From JAWKIW01 sp041394145 (lineage in GTDB: Bacteria; Actinomycetota; Acidimicrobiia; Acidimicrobiales; Acidimicrobilacustridaceae), in contig JAWKIW010000008.1 in NCBI GenBank assembly GCA_041394145.1, positions 62,001-126,000 on the forward strand: 64,000 bases of DNA, read 5' to 3'. This document shows, in pieces, positions 16,923-25,299 of this stretch (the stretch's first letter is position 1; every line of letters begins with the position of its first letter). The notes under the pieces were generated by a model. It worked only from the letters and a program-made list of their open reading frames with translations. It ran no database searches and had not been told where the DNA came from. The position numbers were made by a program, and so were the translations under genes.

Positions 16923-17268
16923 CCTGGAACGGCCGGACCTCGACGGGACGTTCACAGGCCACGGCCCCCCGTCGGGCCCAGTCGAGGGCGGCGTCGAGGT
17001 CCGCGGCCTCGATGATCCAGAAGCCCCCCATCTGCTCCTTCGACTCGGCGTAGGGCCCGTCGATCATCGACACCCCGTCGTCGGAGGTGCTGACGACCGT
17101 CGCCGAAGACGCCGGCTGGAGGCCGCCGGCGAACACCCAGGCGCCGGATGCCTCCAGGTCGGCGTTGAACTGCCCGACCTGGGCGACCTGACGTTGCACG
17201 TCGGGCTCGTCGACGTCCAGGTCGCCGTAGGGCTCGTCGTGCCACACCGAGAGCAGGTACTGGGGCAT
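16915..17268 (-). CDS. YCII-related (DGPF) protein
   Basis: 117-residue ferredoxin-like YCII fold protein. MPQYLLSVWHDEP opens the domain, and DGPYAESKEQMGGFWIIEA is the DGPF signature with Tyr for Phe; C-terminal ACERPVEVRPFQGG is typical. ATG 17268 has GGAGCG-type sequence just upstream. Translationally coupled to the ECF42 sigma gene (stop TGA at 16915-16917 inside the sigma start region), the conserved partnership of these two families. The catalytic or signalling role of DGPF proteins is not established. Confidence 0.9.
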   Translation of the reverse strand: MPQYLLSVWHDEPYGDLDVDEPDVQRQVAQVGQFNADLEASGAWVFAGGLQPASSATVVSTSDDGVSMIDGPYAESKEQMGGFWIIEAADLDAALDWARRGAVACERPVEVRPFQGG

Positions 17269-17405
17269 CGGTCGCTCCTTGGGGTCCGATCGGGGCCGGC
17301 ACGTTGCCGGCACCCCTTCCACGAACAGGATCGCCCGGATCGACACGTTCGACCAGAAGACGTCCGGTCCCCATCGGGCGCCGACGGTCGAACGCCCTCG
17401 GGCAG

Positions 17406-18176
17406 CTACCAGACCAGCGGCGCGAGCTTCGCGGCCGGGTCGGCGCGGCGCAGGTGGTCGCAGAAGGCCTCGATGTGCCGGCGATCGGGGTCCGCCAGCC
17501 CGTTGAAGAGCTCGTGGCTGCTGCTCTGCAGCGGCACCACGGCGCGCAGGGCGTCGAGCAGCCCCGGGTCGAGGGACGGGTCGGCGACGAGGACCGGGGC
17601 CGGCAGATCGGTCTGCCGGTCGAGCTCGCGCCACCGGTCGGCCTCGTCGGCGTGCTTGCGCAGGTACGGCTCCCACACCATCGCGGCCTCCGCTCGGCCG
17701 TCGCACACCGAAGCCACGAGGTCGTCGAACCCGCCGACCCACTCCAGCGCGGGCCCGTCTCCACCGGGCGGGTGCAGCTGGTCGACGAAGCTCGGTGCCC
17801 AGTAGCTCGTCGTGCAGAACCTGTTGATGCAGCCGAAGCGCAGACCGGCAGCCGACGCCAGGTCCTGCGCGTCGGTGTCGCTGCGCACCACGAGCACGCT
17901 CGTGAGCGTGCGGCGACGGTCGTCGCCGGTCGTGGCCTGGCCGATCACCGCGAGCGGCGACGACACGTACGGGAAGCACCCGCAGGGCAGGAACATCAGC
18001 TGCGCCCGACCGTCGACGAAGGCGTCGATCATCTGGTCGAGCTCGTGGAACGACGTCGTCACACAGCGCCAGGGCGCGCCGAGCGCGTCGGAGACGTGCT
18101 GCTCGATCTGCTCCGGGAGGCCCTCGGGGTAGCCGAGGTTGTCGTCGAAGGCCAGGTCGAGCTGGGGCATGGTCAT
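17406..18176 (-). CDS. PhnD/SsuA-like substrate-binding protein without signal peptide
   Basis: 256-residue periplasmic-binding-protein-II fold of the phosphonate/phosphate type: QLMFLPCGCFPYVSSPLAVI, TLTSVLVVRSDTDAQDLASA, GLRFGCINRFCTTSYWAPSF, DGRAEAAMVWEPYL. Normally such proteins are exported and feed an ABC importer, yet this one starts MTMPQLDLAFDDNLGYP with no signal peptide or lipobox, and no permease or ATPase gene adjoins it. A cytoplasmic ligand-binding or enzymatic role is possible. A second ATG six bases downstream (18170) is an alternative start. Confidence 0.75.
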   Translation of the reverse strand: MTMPQLDLAFDDNLGYPEGLPEQIEQHVSDALGAPWRCVTTSFHELDQMIDAFVDGRAQLMFLPCGCFPYVSSPLAVIGQATTGDDRRRTLTSVLVVRSDTDAQDLASAAGLRFGCINRFCTTSYWAPSFVDQLHPPGGDGPALEWVGGFDDLVASVCDGRAEAAMVWEPYLRKHADEADRWRELDRQTDLPAPVLVADPSLDPGLLDALRAVVPLQSSSHELFNGLADPDRRHIEAFCDHLRRADPAAKLAPLVW

Positions 18177-18302
18177 GACCGCCGAGAACGTGCGGGGCGC
18201 GGGTCGCGCCGCCGAGCGACGCTACCGCAGCCGCCCGGGCCGCCGACGCGCCGACGCACACCGACGAGATCGCCGGGGCTCGGTAGGACCGGACGTCCGG
18301 GC

Positions 18303-19868
18303 TCAGCCGGTGAACGCCGGGGTGAGCACGGGGGATGCGGCCGCCGACGGACCCTGCCCCGCCGGGACGGGAGGCGGCACGGCTGCGGTCGAGGTCGTCA
18401 TGGAGGGGGCTGCCGCGGGTTGGGGGCCGACGGGTGTGCACGGGCCGGGTGTCCACGTCGGATCGGCGATCGGCGCGTAGGCGTCGTCGTGCACGTCCTT
18501 GGCGGCCGTGGTGACCAGGTCGTACTCCTCGTCCTGCTCGTTCACCAGGCCCCAGTTGTCGTTCTCGCCGTCGAAGCGGCCGATGGCCGGCTCGTCGGTC
18601 ATCTCGAACCAGTGCGCGCCCACGACGTAGCCGGCGTTGGCCAGGCACCGGCCGAAGTTGCGGTAGCGGGCGGCGCGGTCCTGCTGGGTGTCGACCACCA
18701 CCTGCAGCGGGGGCCAGGTGTTGGGCAGGCCCGAGTCCATCGCCCGCCACCCGAACTCGCTGATCAGCAGCGGCTTGCCGGCGCGGGCGCCGTGGGCCGC
18801 CAACGTGTCCGCGGTGGGAAGGAAGTGCGGGCCGAGACCGGCGACGAACTCCTCGATCTCGGGCTTCACCTCGTACCAGTTGATGCTGACCACGTCGACG
18901 TGACGAGCCGCGGCGTCGAGCACCTCGGGCAGGATCAGCTGGCCGAGGAAGCGCGCGCCCAGGTTCAGGTGGTTCGGGTCGGCGGCGGTGAGCGCCTGGT
19001 CGGTGACGGCGAAGAACCGCTCGGCGACCTCGCCGGCCCACGCGTCGCGGGTGGTCTGGGCCCCGGGGCCGTGGTCGGTGATGGCGGTCGCGGCCGCCAG
19101 CGACGCCCAGTCGGTGGCGTCGACGGTGAAGTCGGTCGTGAAGGCGGCGAAGTCGTCGCCGTAGCGGGACCGGAGCCACTCGACCAGGTGGGCCTTGCCG
19201 GGCTCGGCCGCCCCTCGTTGCAGGTAGTGCTCCAGCTGGTCGACGGGACGCCAGTCCTTGGTCCAGTGCAGCTCGTTGTCGAGGAAGTAGCCGACGAGCC
19301 ACGGGTCGTTCGTCCGCCCGGCGGCGGCGCCGGCCGTCGAGCCCTGGACGTCGCTCACCCACGCCGGCGACCAGACGTCGGCCATGCGGCCGGTGCCGAA
19401 GTCCTGGCCGGCCAGCGACAACGTGACCGTGTACGGCACCCTGCCGGCGAACAGGCCCGTGTCGCTCCACCCGCCGAGGGTGTTGATCCCCCAGGTGGCG
19501 AACCGGGGCACCTGGGCGTCGGCCCACGCCGCGTCGCTGCCGTACTTCGCCAGGACCGTCTCGTGGTAGGCGGCATGGCCGTTCTTGTCGACGGTGCCGA
19601 CCGGCGTGACGTGGTTGAGCCCGCTGGAGAAGAACGGGTGGCCGTCGGGCGTGACGAGCCACCACCGTCCGTCGACCTGCTCGGTGCGGAACCGTCCCGT
19701 GGCCGCGAGCGAGCGCCCCGCCCAGCCACCGTAGGCGTCCCAGGTGCCGGCGGCCCCGGCCGTCCGCGCCGGCGGTCCGGCCGCCACGACGCCCCCGGCC
19801 ACGATCGCCGCCACCACCGCCAGGGCGACGACGAGCCCGGTGCCGCGGGCGCGAGGGGCCCGGGTCAC
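18303..19868 (-). CDS. secreted TIM-barrel glycoside hydrolase (agarase/GH42-like)
   Basis: 521 residues from GTG 19868. An N-terminal signal peptide (GLVVALAVVAAIVAGGVV ... AGAAG) is followed by the barrel entry WWLVTPDGHPFFSSGLNHV. Probable catalytic acids are Glu199 in GYFLDNELHW and Glu371 in LLISEFGWRAMD. The pattern resembles agarase/beta-galactosidase clan A enzymes, which cut beta-linked polysaccharides outside the cell. The last 55 residues are a Pro/Ala/Ser-rich linker ending in TPAFTG at the stop, the same ending as the glycosidase at 53199-54773. Likely polysaccharide degradation; substrate not predictable. Confidence 0.8.
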   Translation of the reverse strand: MTRAPRARGTGLVVALAVVAAIVAGGVVAAGPPARTAGAAGTWDAYGGWAGRSLAATGRFRTEQVDGRWWLVTPDGHPFFSSGLNHVTPVGTVDKNGHAAYHETVLAKYGSDAAWADAQVPRFATWGINTLGGWSDTGLFAGRVPYTVTLSLAGQDFGTGRMADVWSPAWVSDVQGSTAGAAAGRTNDPWLVGYFLDNELHWTKDWRPVDQLEHYLQRGAAEPGKAHLVEWLRSRYGDDFAAFTTDFTVDATDWASLAAATAITDHGPGAQTTRDAWAGEVAERFFAVTDQALTAADPNHLNLGARFLGQLILPEVLDAAARHVDVVSINWYEVKPEIEEFVAGLGPHFLPTADTLAAHGARAGKPLLISEFGWRAMDSGLPNTWPPLQVVVDTQQDRAARYRNFGRCLANAGYVVGAHWFEMTDEPAIGRFDGENDNWGLVNEQDEEYDLVTTAAKDVHDDAYAPIADPTWTPGPCTPVGPQPAAAPSMTTSTAAVPPPVPAGQGPSAAASPVLTPAFTG

Positions 19869-20006
19869 CGTCCCACCCCGCCGGGAAGGTCTCGCTGATG
19901 TTCCGCCATCGACCCCTCACGATGGCAGACCGGCGCCCCCGCCGCGCCGTCGCGCCGGGAGCGGGCTCATCCCCTCACCGTGTGCCCGCCGGCGACCGAG
20001 CGTCCG

Positions 20007-20336
20007 TCAGGGGGCGAGGGCGTCGCGGACGGCGGCGAGGCGCTCGGGGACGACGCGGTACCAGGCCCACCGGCCCCGCTTCTCGCGGGTGAGCAGCCCG
20101 GCCTCGACGAGCATGGACAGGTGGTGCGACACGGTCGGCTGGGATCGCCCGACCGGCTCGACGAGGTCGCAGGCGCACGCCTCCCCCGCGTCCGCCGACG
20201 CCACCAGCGACAGCAGGCGCAGGCGGGCGGGATCGGCGAGCACCTTCAGCACGGCGGCGAGCTCGACCGCCTCGTCCTCGTCGAGCGCCCCCGCGGTGAC
20301 GGGCGGGCAGCAGGGGTCGACCGACACGACGTCCAC
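20007..20336 (-). CDS. arsR: ArsR/SmtB-family metalloregulator
   Basis: 109-residue winged-helix repressor: ALDEDEAVELAAVLKVLADP, ARLRLLSLV, then ACACDLVEPVGRSQPTVSHH and LSMLVEAGLLTREKRGRWAWY. The CxC within the recognition-helix lead (ACACDL) plus the N-terminal CC pair (VDPCCPP) is the As(III)-type ligand pattern of ArsR proteins. GTG 20336 chosen because GGAGG sits 7 bases upstream (minus strand 20344-20348). Divergent from arsI; the shared 150-bp region carries a palindrome that is the likely operator. Confidence 0.9.
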   Translation of the reverse strand: MDVVSVDPCCPPVTAGALDEDEAVELAAVLKVLADPARLRLLSLVASADAGEACACDLVEPVGRSQPTVSHHLSMLVEAGLLTREKRGRWAWYRVVPERLAAVRDALAP

Positions 20337-20417
20337 CTCGACACCTCCTCGGCCGGTCGGGATCGATCCCGACCGACACCTCCACGGCCAGCTCGACGAC
20401 CACCCTCGACCGATACA

Positions 20418-20446
20418 TTGACATCTATCGATCTATGGGCCAGGAT
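20418..20446 (+). promoter_or_regulatory. sigma-70-like promoter of arsI
   Basis: TTGACA at 20418-20423, a 17-base spacer, then CAGGAT at 20441-20446 as a weak -10. It lies 42 bases before the arsI GTG. The palindrome at 20422-20437 occupies most of the spacer, so a bound repressor would block RNA polymerase. Confidence 0.6.
20422..20437. promoter_or_regulatory. probable ArsR operator (palindrome)
   Basis: CATCTATCGATCTATG: CAT-N2-ATCGAT-N2-ATG is a perfect dyad at the outer and inner arms. It lies between divergent arsR and arsI and overlaps the predicted arsI promoter, as expected for metal-responsive repression of both genes. A second ATCGAT half-site copy lies at about 20463-20468. Confidence 0.6.
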
Positions 20447-20487
20447 GGACACATAGACGATCATCGATCACCCTAGCGGAGGCTCCC

Positions 20488-20967
20488 GTGTCCCGACTCC
20501 AGCTCGCCCTCAACGTCCGCGACATCGACGCCGCCGTCGACTTCTACTCGAAGCTGTTCGCCACCGAGCCGGCCAAGCGCAAGCCGGGCTACGCCAACTG
20601 GGAGATCGCCGATCCGCCCCTGAAGCTCGTCCTGTTCGAAGCGCCCGAGGGCGGCACGCTGAACCACCTCGGGGTGGAGACCGACTCGGCGGCCGAGGTC
20701 ACCGAGGCCGAGGCCCGCCTCGCGGGCACCGGGCTGGCGACGACCGGCGTGGACGACACGGTGTGCTGCTACGCCACCAAGGTCGAGACCTGGGTGACCG
20801 ATCCGGACGGCGCTCGGTGGGAGTGGTACGTCAAGACCGGCGACGACGACCGGCTCACCGCCGACGAGGTCGGCGACGCTGCGGTCGGTACGGCGGCGTG
20901 CTGCGCCCCCGCCGTCGAGCCCGTCTCCTTGAGCCGGTCCCCCGCCGCCGGCACCGGCTGTTGCTGA
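20488..20967 (+). CDS. arsI: ArsI/CadI-family metalloenzyme (C-As lyase-like)
   Basis: 159-residue vicinal-oxygen-chelate protein: LQLALNVRDIDAAVDFYSKL, FATEPAKRKPGYANWEI, LNHLGVET and VCCYATKVETWVTDPDGARW followed by EWY. The Cys93-Cys94 pair and the His/Glu metal ligands are those of ArsI, the Fe(II)-dependent enzyme that cleaves the carbon-arsenic bond of trivalent methyl- or aryl-arsenicals. Starts at GTG 20488 with GGAGG at 20478-20482. The C-terminus ends in another CC (GTGCC), a possible extra metal site. No arsenite pump or arsenate reductase is in the window, so the local operon covers organoarsenical detoxification only. Confidence 0.85.
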   Translation: MSRLQLALNVRDIDAAVDFYSKLFATEPAKRKPGYANWEIADPPLKLVLFEAPEGGTLNHLGVETDSAAEVTEAEARLAGTGLATTGVDDTVCCYATKVETWVTDPDGARWEWYVKTGDDDRLTADEVGDAAVGTAACCAPAVEPVSLSRSPAAGTGCC

Positions 20968-21082
20968 GCCACGCGGCGCGCCAGGACGAGGCCGGGCCCC
21001 GACGGTCCCACTAAGGTCGACGTCGCCGGCACCAGCGTCGAGCGATCGGCCGGGCATCGTCCTCGCGATCGACTGGAGGAGC

Positions 21083-22498
21083 ATGACCGCAGAGTCCCTG
21101 TCTCGCATCCAGTTCGCGCTCACCGCCAGCTTCCACTTCATCTTCCCGCCGATCTCGATGGGGCTCGGCCTGGTGCTGATCGTGTTCGGCGTCCAGTCGG
21201 TGCGCACCAAGGACCCGAAGTGGCGGCGGCTGGCCGTGTTCTGGGTGAAGGTCTACGGGATCGTCTTCTCCATGGGCGTGGCCACCGGCATCGTCCAGGA
21301 GTTCGAGTTCGGCACCAACTGGTCCGAGTACTCCCGGTTCGTCGGCAACGTGTTCGGGAGCCTGCTCGCCGCCGAGGGCGTCTTCGCCTTCATGCTCGAG
21401 GGCGGCTTCCTCGGGCTCATGCTCTTCGGCGGCTCCCGCCTCGGCCCGAAGATGTGGCTGTTCGCCACCTCGATGGTCGTCGGCGGCGCGCACTTCAGCG
21501 CGCTGTGGATCATCATGGCCAACTCCTGGATGCAGACGCCGGCCGGCTACGAGGTCCGCCAGGGCACGTTCGGCCAGCAGGCCTTCATGACCAGCTTCGC
21601 CGACGTCGTGTTCACGCCGTCGTTCCTCCCCCGGATCCTGCACGTGTGGGTCGCGTCCTGGATGGTCGGGGCCACCTTCGTGATGAGCGTGGCCGCCTTC
21701 TACCTGCTGAAGGGCCGCCACGTGGAGATCTCCAAGACGATGATCCGGGTCGCCCTGCCCCTGTTCGTCGTGCTGTCGGTGCTGCAGGTGGTCGCCTTCG
21801 GCGCCTCGCAGGCCACCGAGGTGGCCAGCAACCAACCCGAGAAGCTGGCGGCGATGGAGGGCGTGTTCCAGACCCAGCAGTGCGCGCCGATGTACCTCGC
21901 CGGCTGGGTGAACGAGTCCGACCAGACCACCACCGGCGTGAGCATCCCTTGCCTGCTCTCGCTGCTCGTCGCCCAGAACCCCGACGCCACCGTGACGGGT
22001 CTCAACGCCTTCCCGCAGTCGGACTGGGCACCGCTCAACCTGGTCTTCCAGGTGTACCACCTGATGATCAACCTCGGGATGCTGTTCATCGCCATCGGCG
22101 TGGTCGCCGCCGTGCTGTTCTTCTGGAAGCGCAAGCTGTGGTCGGCGCGGTGGATGCTGTGGATCCTGGCGGTGTCGATCGTGCTCACCGAGCTCGCCAC
22201 CCAGTCCGGTTGGTGGACGGCCGAGTTCGGGCGCCAGCCGTGGGTGGTGTGGCAGGTCATGCGCACGGCCCAGGCGGAGTCACCGACGGTGTCGGCCGGG
22301 CAGGTCTGGTTCTCGATCGGGATGTTCGTGGTGCTCTACGCCGGGCTGTTCGGCGTCTTCCTCTTCCTGTTGAACAAGGTCATCCGGACCGGGCCGGCGC
22401 CCCTCGACGAGGAGGATGCCGAGGAGGCCCGCTCCCTGCCCGACAGCTTCGGCGAGATCTTCCGCCGGCGCTCCCGCGTGTCGAGCGTGACGGGGTAG
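21083..22498 (+). CDS. cydA: cytochrome bd ubiquinol oxidase subunit I
   Basis: 471-residue haem-binding subunit of the bd-type terminal oxidase, which reduces O2 to water with quinol electrons without pumping protons. N-terminal SRIQFALTASFHFIFPPISM carries the haem b595-side His18; VYGIVFSMGVATGIVQEFEF and GTNW are conserved helix motifs; His187 lies in ILHVWVASWMVGATF; the Q-loop region contains the GRQPW box (EFGRQPWVVW). Nine membrane helices are evident. Length fits the short-Q-loop class. ATG 21083 with GGAGGA just upstream; cydB follows after 4 bases. Confidence 0.97.
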   Translation: MTAESLSRIQFALTASFHFIFPPISMGLGLVLIVFGVQSVRTKDPKWRRLAVFWVKVYGIVFSMGVATGIVQEFEFGTNWSEYSRFVGNVFGSLLAAEGVFAFMLEGGFLGLMLFGGSRLGPKMWLFATSMVVGGAHFSALWIIMANSWMQTPAGYEVRQGTFGQQAFMTSFADVVFTPSFLPRILHVWVASWMVGATFVMSVAAFYLLKGRHVEISKTMIRVALPLFVVLSVLQVVAFGASQATEVASNQPEKLAAMEGVFQTQQCAPMYLAGWVNESDQTTTGVSIPCLLSLLVAQNPDATVTGLNAFPQSDWAPLNLVFQVYHLMINLGMLFIAIGVVAAVLFFWKRKLWSARWMLWILAVSIVLTELATQSGWWTAEFGRQPWVVWQVMRTAQAESPTVSAGQVWFSIGMFVVLYAGLFGVFLFLLNKVIRTGPAPLDEEDAEEARSLPDSFGEIFRRRSRVSSVTG

Positions 22499-22502
22499 CG
22501 CC

Positions 22503-23522
22503 ATGTGGCTGAACGACGTCTGGTTCGTCCTCTACGTCGTCATCATCGGTGGCTACGTGATCCTCGACGGCTTCGACCTGGGAACCGGGATCCTGCACCC
22601 GTTCATCGCCCGTGACGACCGGGAGCGCCGGGTCCTGCTCAACGCCATCGGCCCCGTCTGGGACGGCAACGAGGTCTGGCTGGTGCTCGGCGGCGGGGCG
22701 CTGTTCGCCGCCTTCCCTCTGGTGTACGCGTCGCTGTTCTCGGGCTTCTACCTCGCCATGATGCTCGTCCTGCTGGTGCTGATCCTGCGGACGGTGGCCA
22801 TCGAGTTCCGGTCCAAGCGCACGAGCACCCGCTGGCGAGCCACGTGGGACTGGGTGTTCTTCGGGTCGTCGCTCGGGATCACGGTGCTGCTCGGGGTGGC
22901 GCTCGCCAACGTCATCCGTGGGGTCGCCGTCGACGCCCAGGGCAACATCACCGTCTCCCTCATCGACCTGCTCTCGCCGTACGCCCTCGCCGTCGGCGGG
23001 GCGGCAGTGGCCATGCTCGCCCTGCACGGCGCCATCTTCCTCACCCTCAAGACCACCGATGACCTGCTCGAGCGCCTGCACCACCTCGTGCCGAAGCTCA
23101 TGGTGGTGTTCTTCGTCATCATGACCGCCGTGGTGGCGTGGACCCTCGCCCTCGACAACGAGTTCGCCGAGAACTTCCGCAGCCGCCCGTGGACCGTGGT
23201 GTTCCCCGTCGGCGCGCTCGCCTCGGTGCTCACCTCGTGGGTGCTGCTGCGGCGCTCGCGGTACCTGCCGGCCTTCCTTGCGTCGGGCACCATGATCGCC
23301 TTCCTGCTCGGCTCGGTGGCCGCCGGCCTCTACCCGGTGCTGGTGCCCTCGTCGATCGACTCCGCCTACGACCTGACGGTCCAGAACTCGGCGTCCGCGC
23401 CCGAGACGCTCACGGTCATGTTCGTCATGGCCCTGATCGGGATGCCGTTCGTGCTGCTGTACACGGCGGGCGTCTACTACTTCTTCCGCGGCCGGGTCGT
23501 CCTCGACGACGAGAGCTACTGA
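22503..23522 (+). CDS. cydB: cytochrome bd ubiquinol oxidase subunit II
   Basis: 339-residue polytopic subunit that pairs with CydA. Opens MWLNDVWFVLYVVIIGGYVI followed by LDGFDLGTG, the family signature, and continues VWDGNEVWLVLGGGALFAAF. About nine transmembrane helices. Second gene of cydABDC; ends 7 bases before the cydD start. Confidence 0.96.
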   Translation: MWLNDVWFVLYVVIIGGYVILDGFDLGTGILHPFIARDDRERRVLLNAIGPVWDGNEVWLVLGGGALFAAFPLVYASLFSGFYLAMMLVLLVLILRTVAIEFRSKRTSTRWRATWDWVFFGSSLGITVLLGVALANVIRGVAVDAQGNITVSLIDLLSPYALAVGGAAVAMLALHGAIFLTLKTTDDLLERLHHLVPKLMVVFFVIMTAVVAWTLALDNEFAENFRSRPWTVVFPVGALASVLTSWVLLRRSRYLPAFLASGTMIAFLLGSVAAGLYPVLVPSSIDSAYDLTVQNSASAPETLTVMFVMALIGMPFVLLYTAGVYYFFRGRVVLDDESY

Positions 23523-23529
23523 ACCCGCC

Positions 23530-25299
23530 GTGGCCTCCCGGCGAGCCCGACGCGACGTCGCGGTGGGCCGGCTCCTCGACGTGCACCCGCGCGTCCGGGC
23601 TCGGATCGCATGGGGCACCGCCATCACCGCGCTCGGGGGTCTGCTGCTCGTCGCCGCGCTCGTGCTGCTCTCGTTCGTCGTCGCCGACGTCTTCGCCGAC
23701 GGCGCCACCCTCGCCGACGTCGCCCCCATGCTCGCCGGCGTGGCCGGGCTCGTCGTCGCGCGGGCGGTCGCGCTGACGATCGCCTCGGTGGTGCACCACG
23801 ACGCCGCCGCCGACCTGCAGCTGGCGGTGCGCGACGAGCTGACCTCCGAGCTGCTCGGCCGCAGCCCCGTGGTCGCCGCCGCCGACCGTGCCGGCGAGAC
23901 GGCCGGGGTGCTCGGCGACGCCGTCGACGCCCTCGCGCCCAACCTGACCAGCTACCGGCCGGCGACGAGGCTCGCCGTCGTGCTGCCGTCGGCCGTGTTC
24001 GTGACCGTCGCCGTGCTCGACCCCTGGTCGACCTTGGTGCTGGCCTTCGCCGGCCCGATGCTGCTCCTGCTGCTCGCCCTCATCGGGGGCCGCACCCGGG
24101 CGATCACCGACCGACGGTTCCGCGAGCTGCGCTGGCTCGACGGCTTCTTCCTCGACGTGCTGCAGGGCCTGGCCACCCTCAAGGCCTACGGACGCAGCCG
24201 GGAGGAGGCCGAGGTGATCGAGGAGGTCTCCGCCCACTACGGCCGCACGACCATGGAGGTCCTGCGCACCGCCTTCCAGACGTCGCTGGTGATGGAGTGG
24301 GCCGCCACCGCGGCCACCGCCCTCGTCGCCGTGGAGGTGGGCTTCCGCCTCGTCGACGACCAGCTCGGCTTCGGGCCGGCGCTGGCCGTGCTGGTGCTGA
24401 CCCCGGAGTTCTTCGCCCCGCTGCGACGGCTCGCCCTCGAGTACCACGCCGGCACCACCGGCGAGGCCGCCGCCGAGCGGATCCTCGCCGTGCTCGGCCT
24501 CGAGGCCACCGCGCCACCGCCGGCGACGGCCACGACCTCGGCACCTCGGCCCGGTGGGCCGAGCACCACCACCGACGCCAGCGCGCCGGGTGAGGGCCGG
24601 GTCGCGGTGCCGAGCGGCGCCCTGGTGCTCGACGACGTGTGGGCGACCTACCCGGGGGCGGTGACGCCGGCGCTGCGGGGCGTCTCGCTGCGACTCGAGC
24701 CCGGGGAGCGGGTGGCGCTGGTGGGCCCGAGCGGCGCCGGCAAGTCCACCGTGGTCAACCTCCTGCTGCGCTTCCTCGACCCCGACACCGGCACCATCTC
24801 GGTCGGCGGCGTCGCGCTCGCCGCGCTCGACACCGACGCGTGGCGCCGGCAGATCGGTTGGGTGCCCCAACGCCCCCACCTCTTCGCCGGCACCGTCGCC
24901 GACAACATCCGGCTCGGGCAGCCCGACGCCGACGACGACGCCGTGCTCGCCGCGGCGACGGCGGCCGATGCCGACCGTTTCGTCCGCTCGCTCCCGCTGG
25001 GCTACCAGACCCCTGTCGGCGAGGACGGCCTGCGCCTCAGCGGCGGCCAGCGCCAACGCATCGCCATCGCGCGGGCCTTCCTGCGCGACCCGCGGGTGGT
25101 GCTGCTCGACGAGTTCACCGCCCACCTCGACCCCGACACCGAGCAGTCGGTGCTCGACGCCTTCGACCGGCTCGCCGAGGGCCGCACCGCCCTCGTCGTC
25201 GCCCACCGACCTCGCACCGTCGAGCGGGCCCACCGCATCGTCGCCCTCGACCGCGGCCAGGTGATCGACGAGCCGGCCGGCCTGGTGCCACGACCGTGA
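23530..25299 (+). CDS. cydD: thiol reductant ABC exporter subunit CydD
   Basis: 589-residue half-transporter: six-helix membrane domain followed by an ATPase with GPSGAGKST (Walker A), LRLSGGQRQ (signature) and VVLLDEFTAHLD (Walker B). With CydC it exports cysteine/glutathione to the outside of the membrane, needed for assembly of cytochrome bd. Starts at GTG 23530. A Thr/Pro/Gly-rich linker (about 24510-24600) joins the two domains. Its TGA overlaps the cydC GTG (GTGA). Confidence 0.93.
   Translation: MASRRARRDVAVGRLLDVHPRVRARIAWGTAITALGGLLLVAALVLLSFVVADVFADGATLADVAPMLAGVAGLVVARAVALTIASVVHHDAAADLQLAVRDELTSELLGRSPVVAAADRAGETAGVLGDAVDALAPNLTSYRPATRLAVVLPSAVFVTVAVLDPWSTLVLAFAGPMLLLLLALIGGRTRAITDRRFRELRWLDGFFLDVLQGLATLKAYGRSREEAEVIEEVSAHYGRTTMEVLRTAFQTSLVMEWAATAATALVAVEVGFRLVDDQLGFGPALAVLVLTPEFFAPLRRLALEYHAGTTGEAAAERILAVLGLEATAPPPATATTSAPRPGGPSTTTDASAPGEGRVAVPSGALVLDDVWATYPGAVTPALRGVSLRLEPGERVALVGPSGAGKSTVVNLLLRFLDPDTGTISVGGVALAALDTDAWRRQIGWVPQRPHLFAGTVADNIRLGQPDADDDAVLAAATAADADRFVRSLPLGYQTPVGEDGLRLSGGQRQRIAIARAFLRDPRVVLLDEFTAHLDPDTEQSVLDAFDRLAEGRTALVVAHRPRTVERAHRIVALDRGQVIDEPAGLVPRP

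Noticed and set aside
15205..17805. Open frame of 866 codons on the plus strand
   Set aside because: Antisense to the sigma factor, YCII and DUF2510 genes; composition is shadow-like and has no domain.
18303..18330. Classical LPxTG/LAxTG sortase signal
   Set aside because: The TPAFTG tail is directly followed by the stop; there is no transmembrane helix or basic tail after it.
16915..19920. Open frame of 1,001 codons on the minus strand
   Set aside because: Only its last 117 codons (YCII protein) are real; the rest is an alternative frame of the glycosidase and PhnD-like genes.
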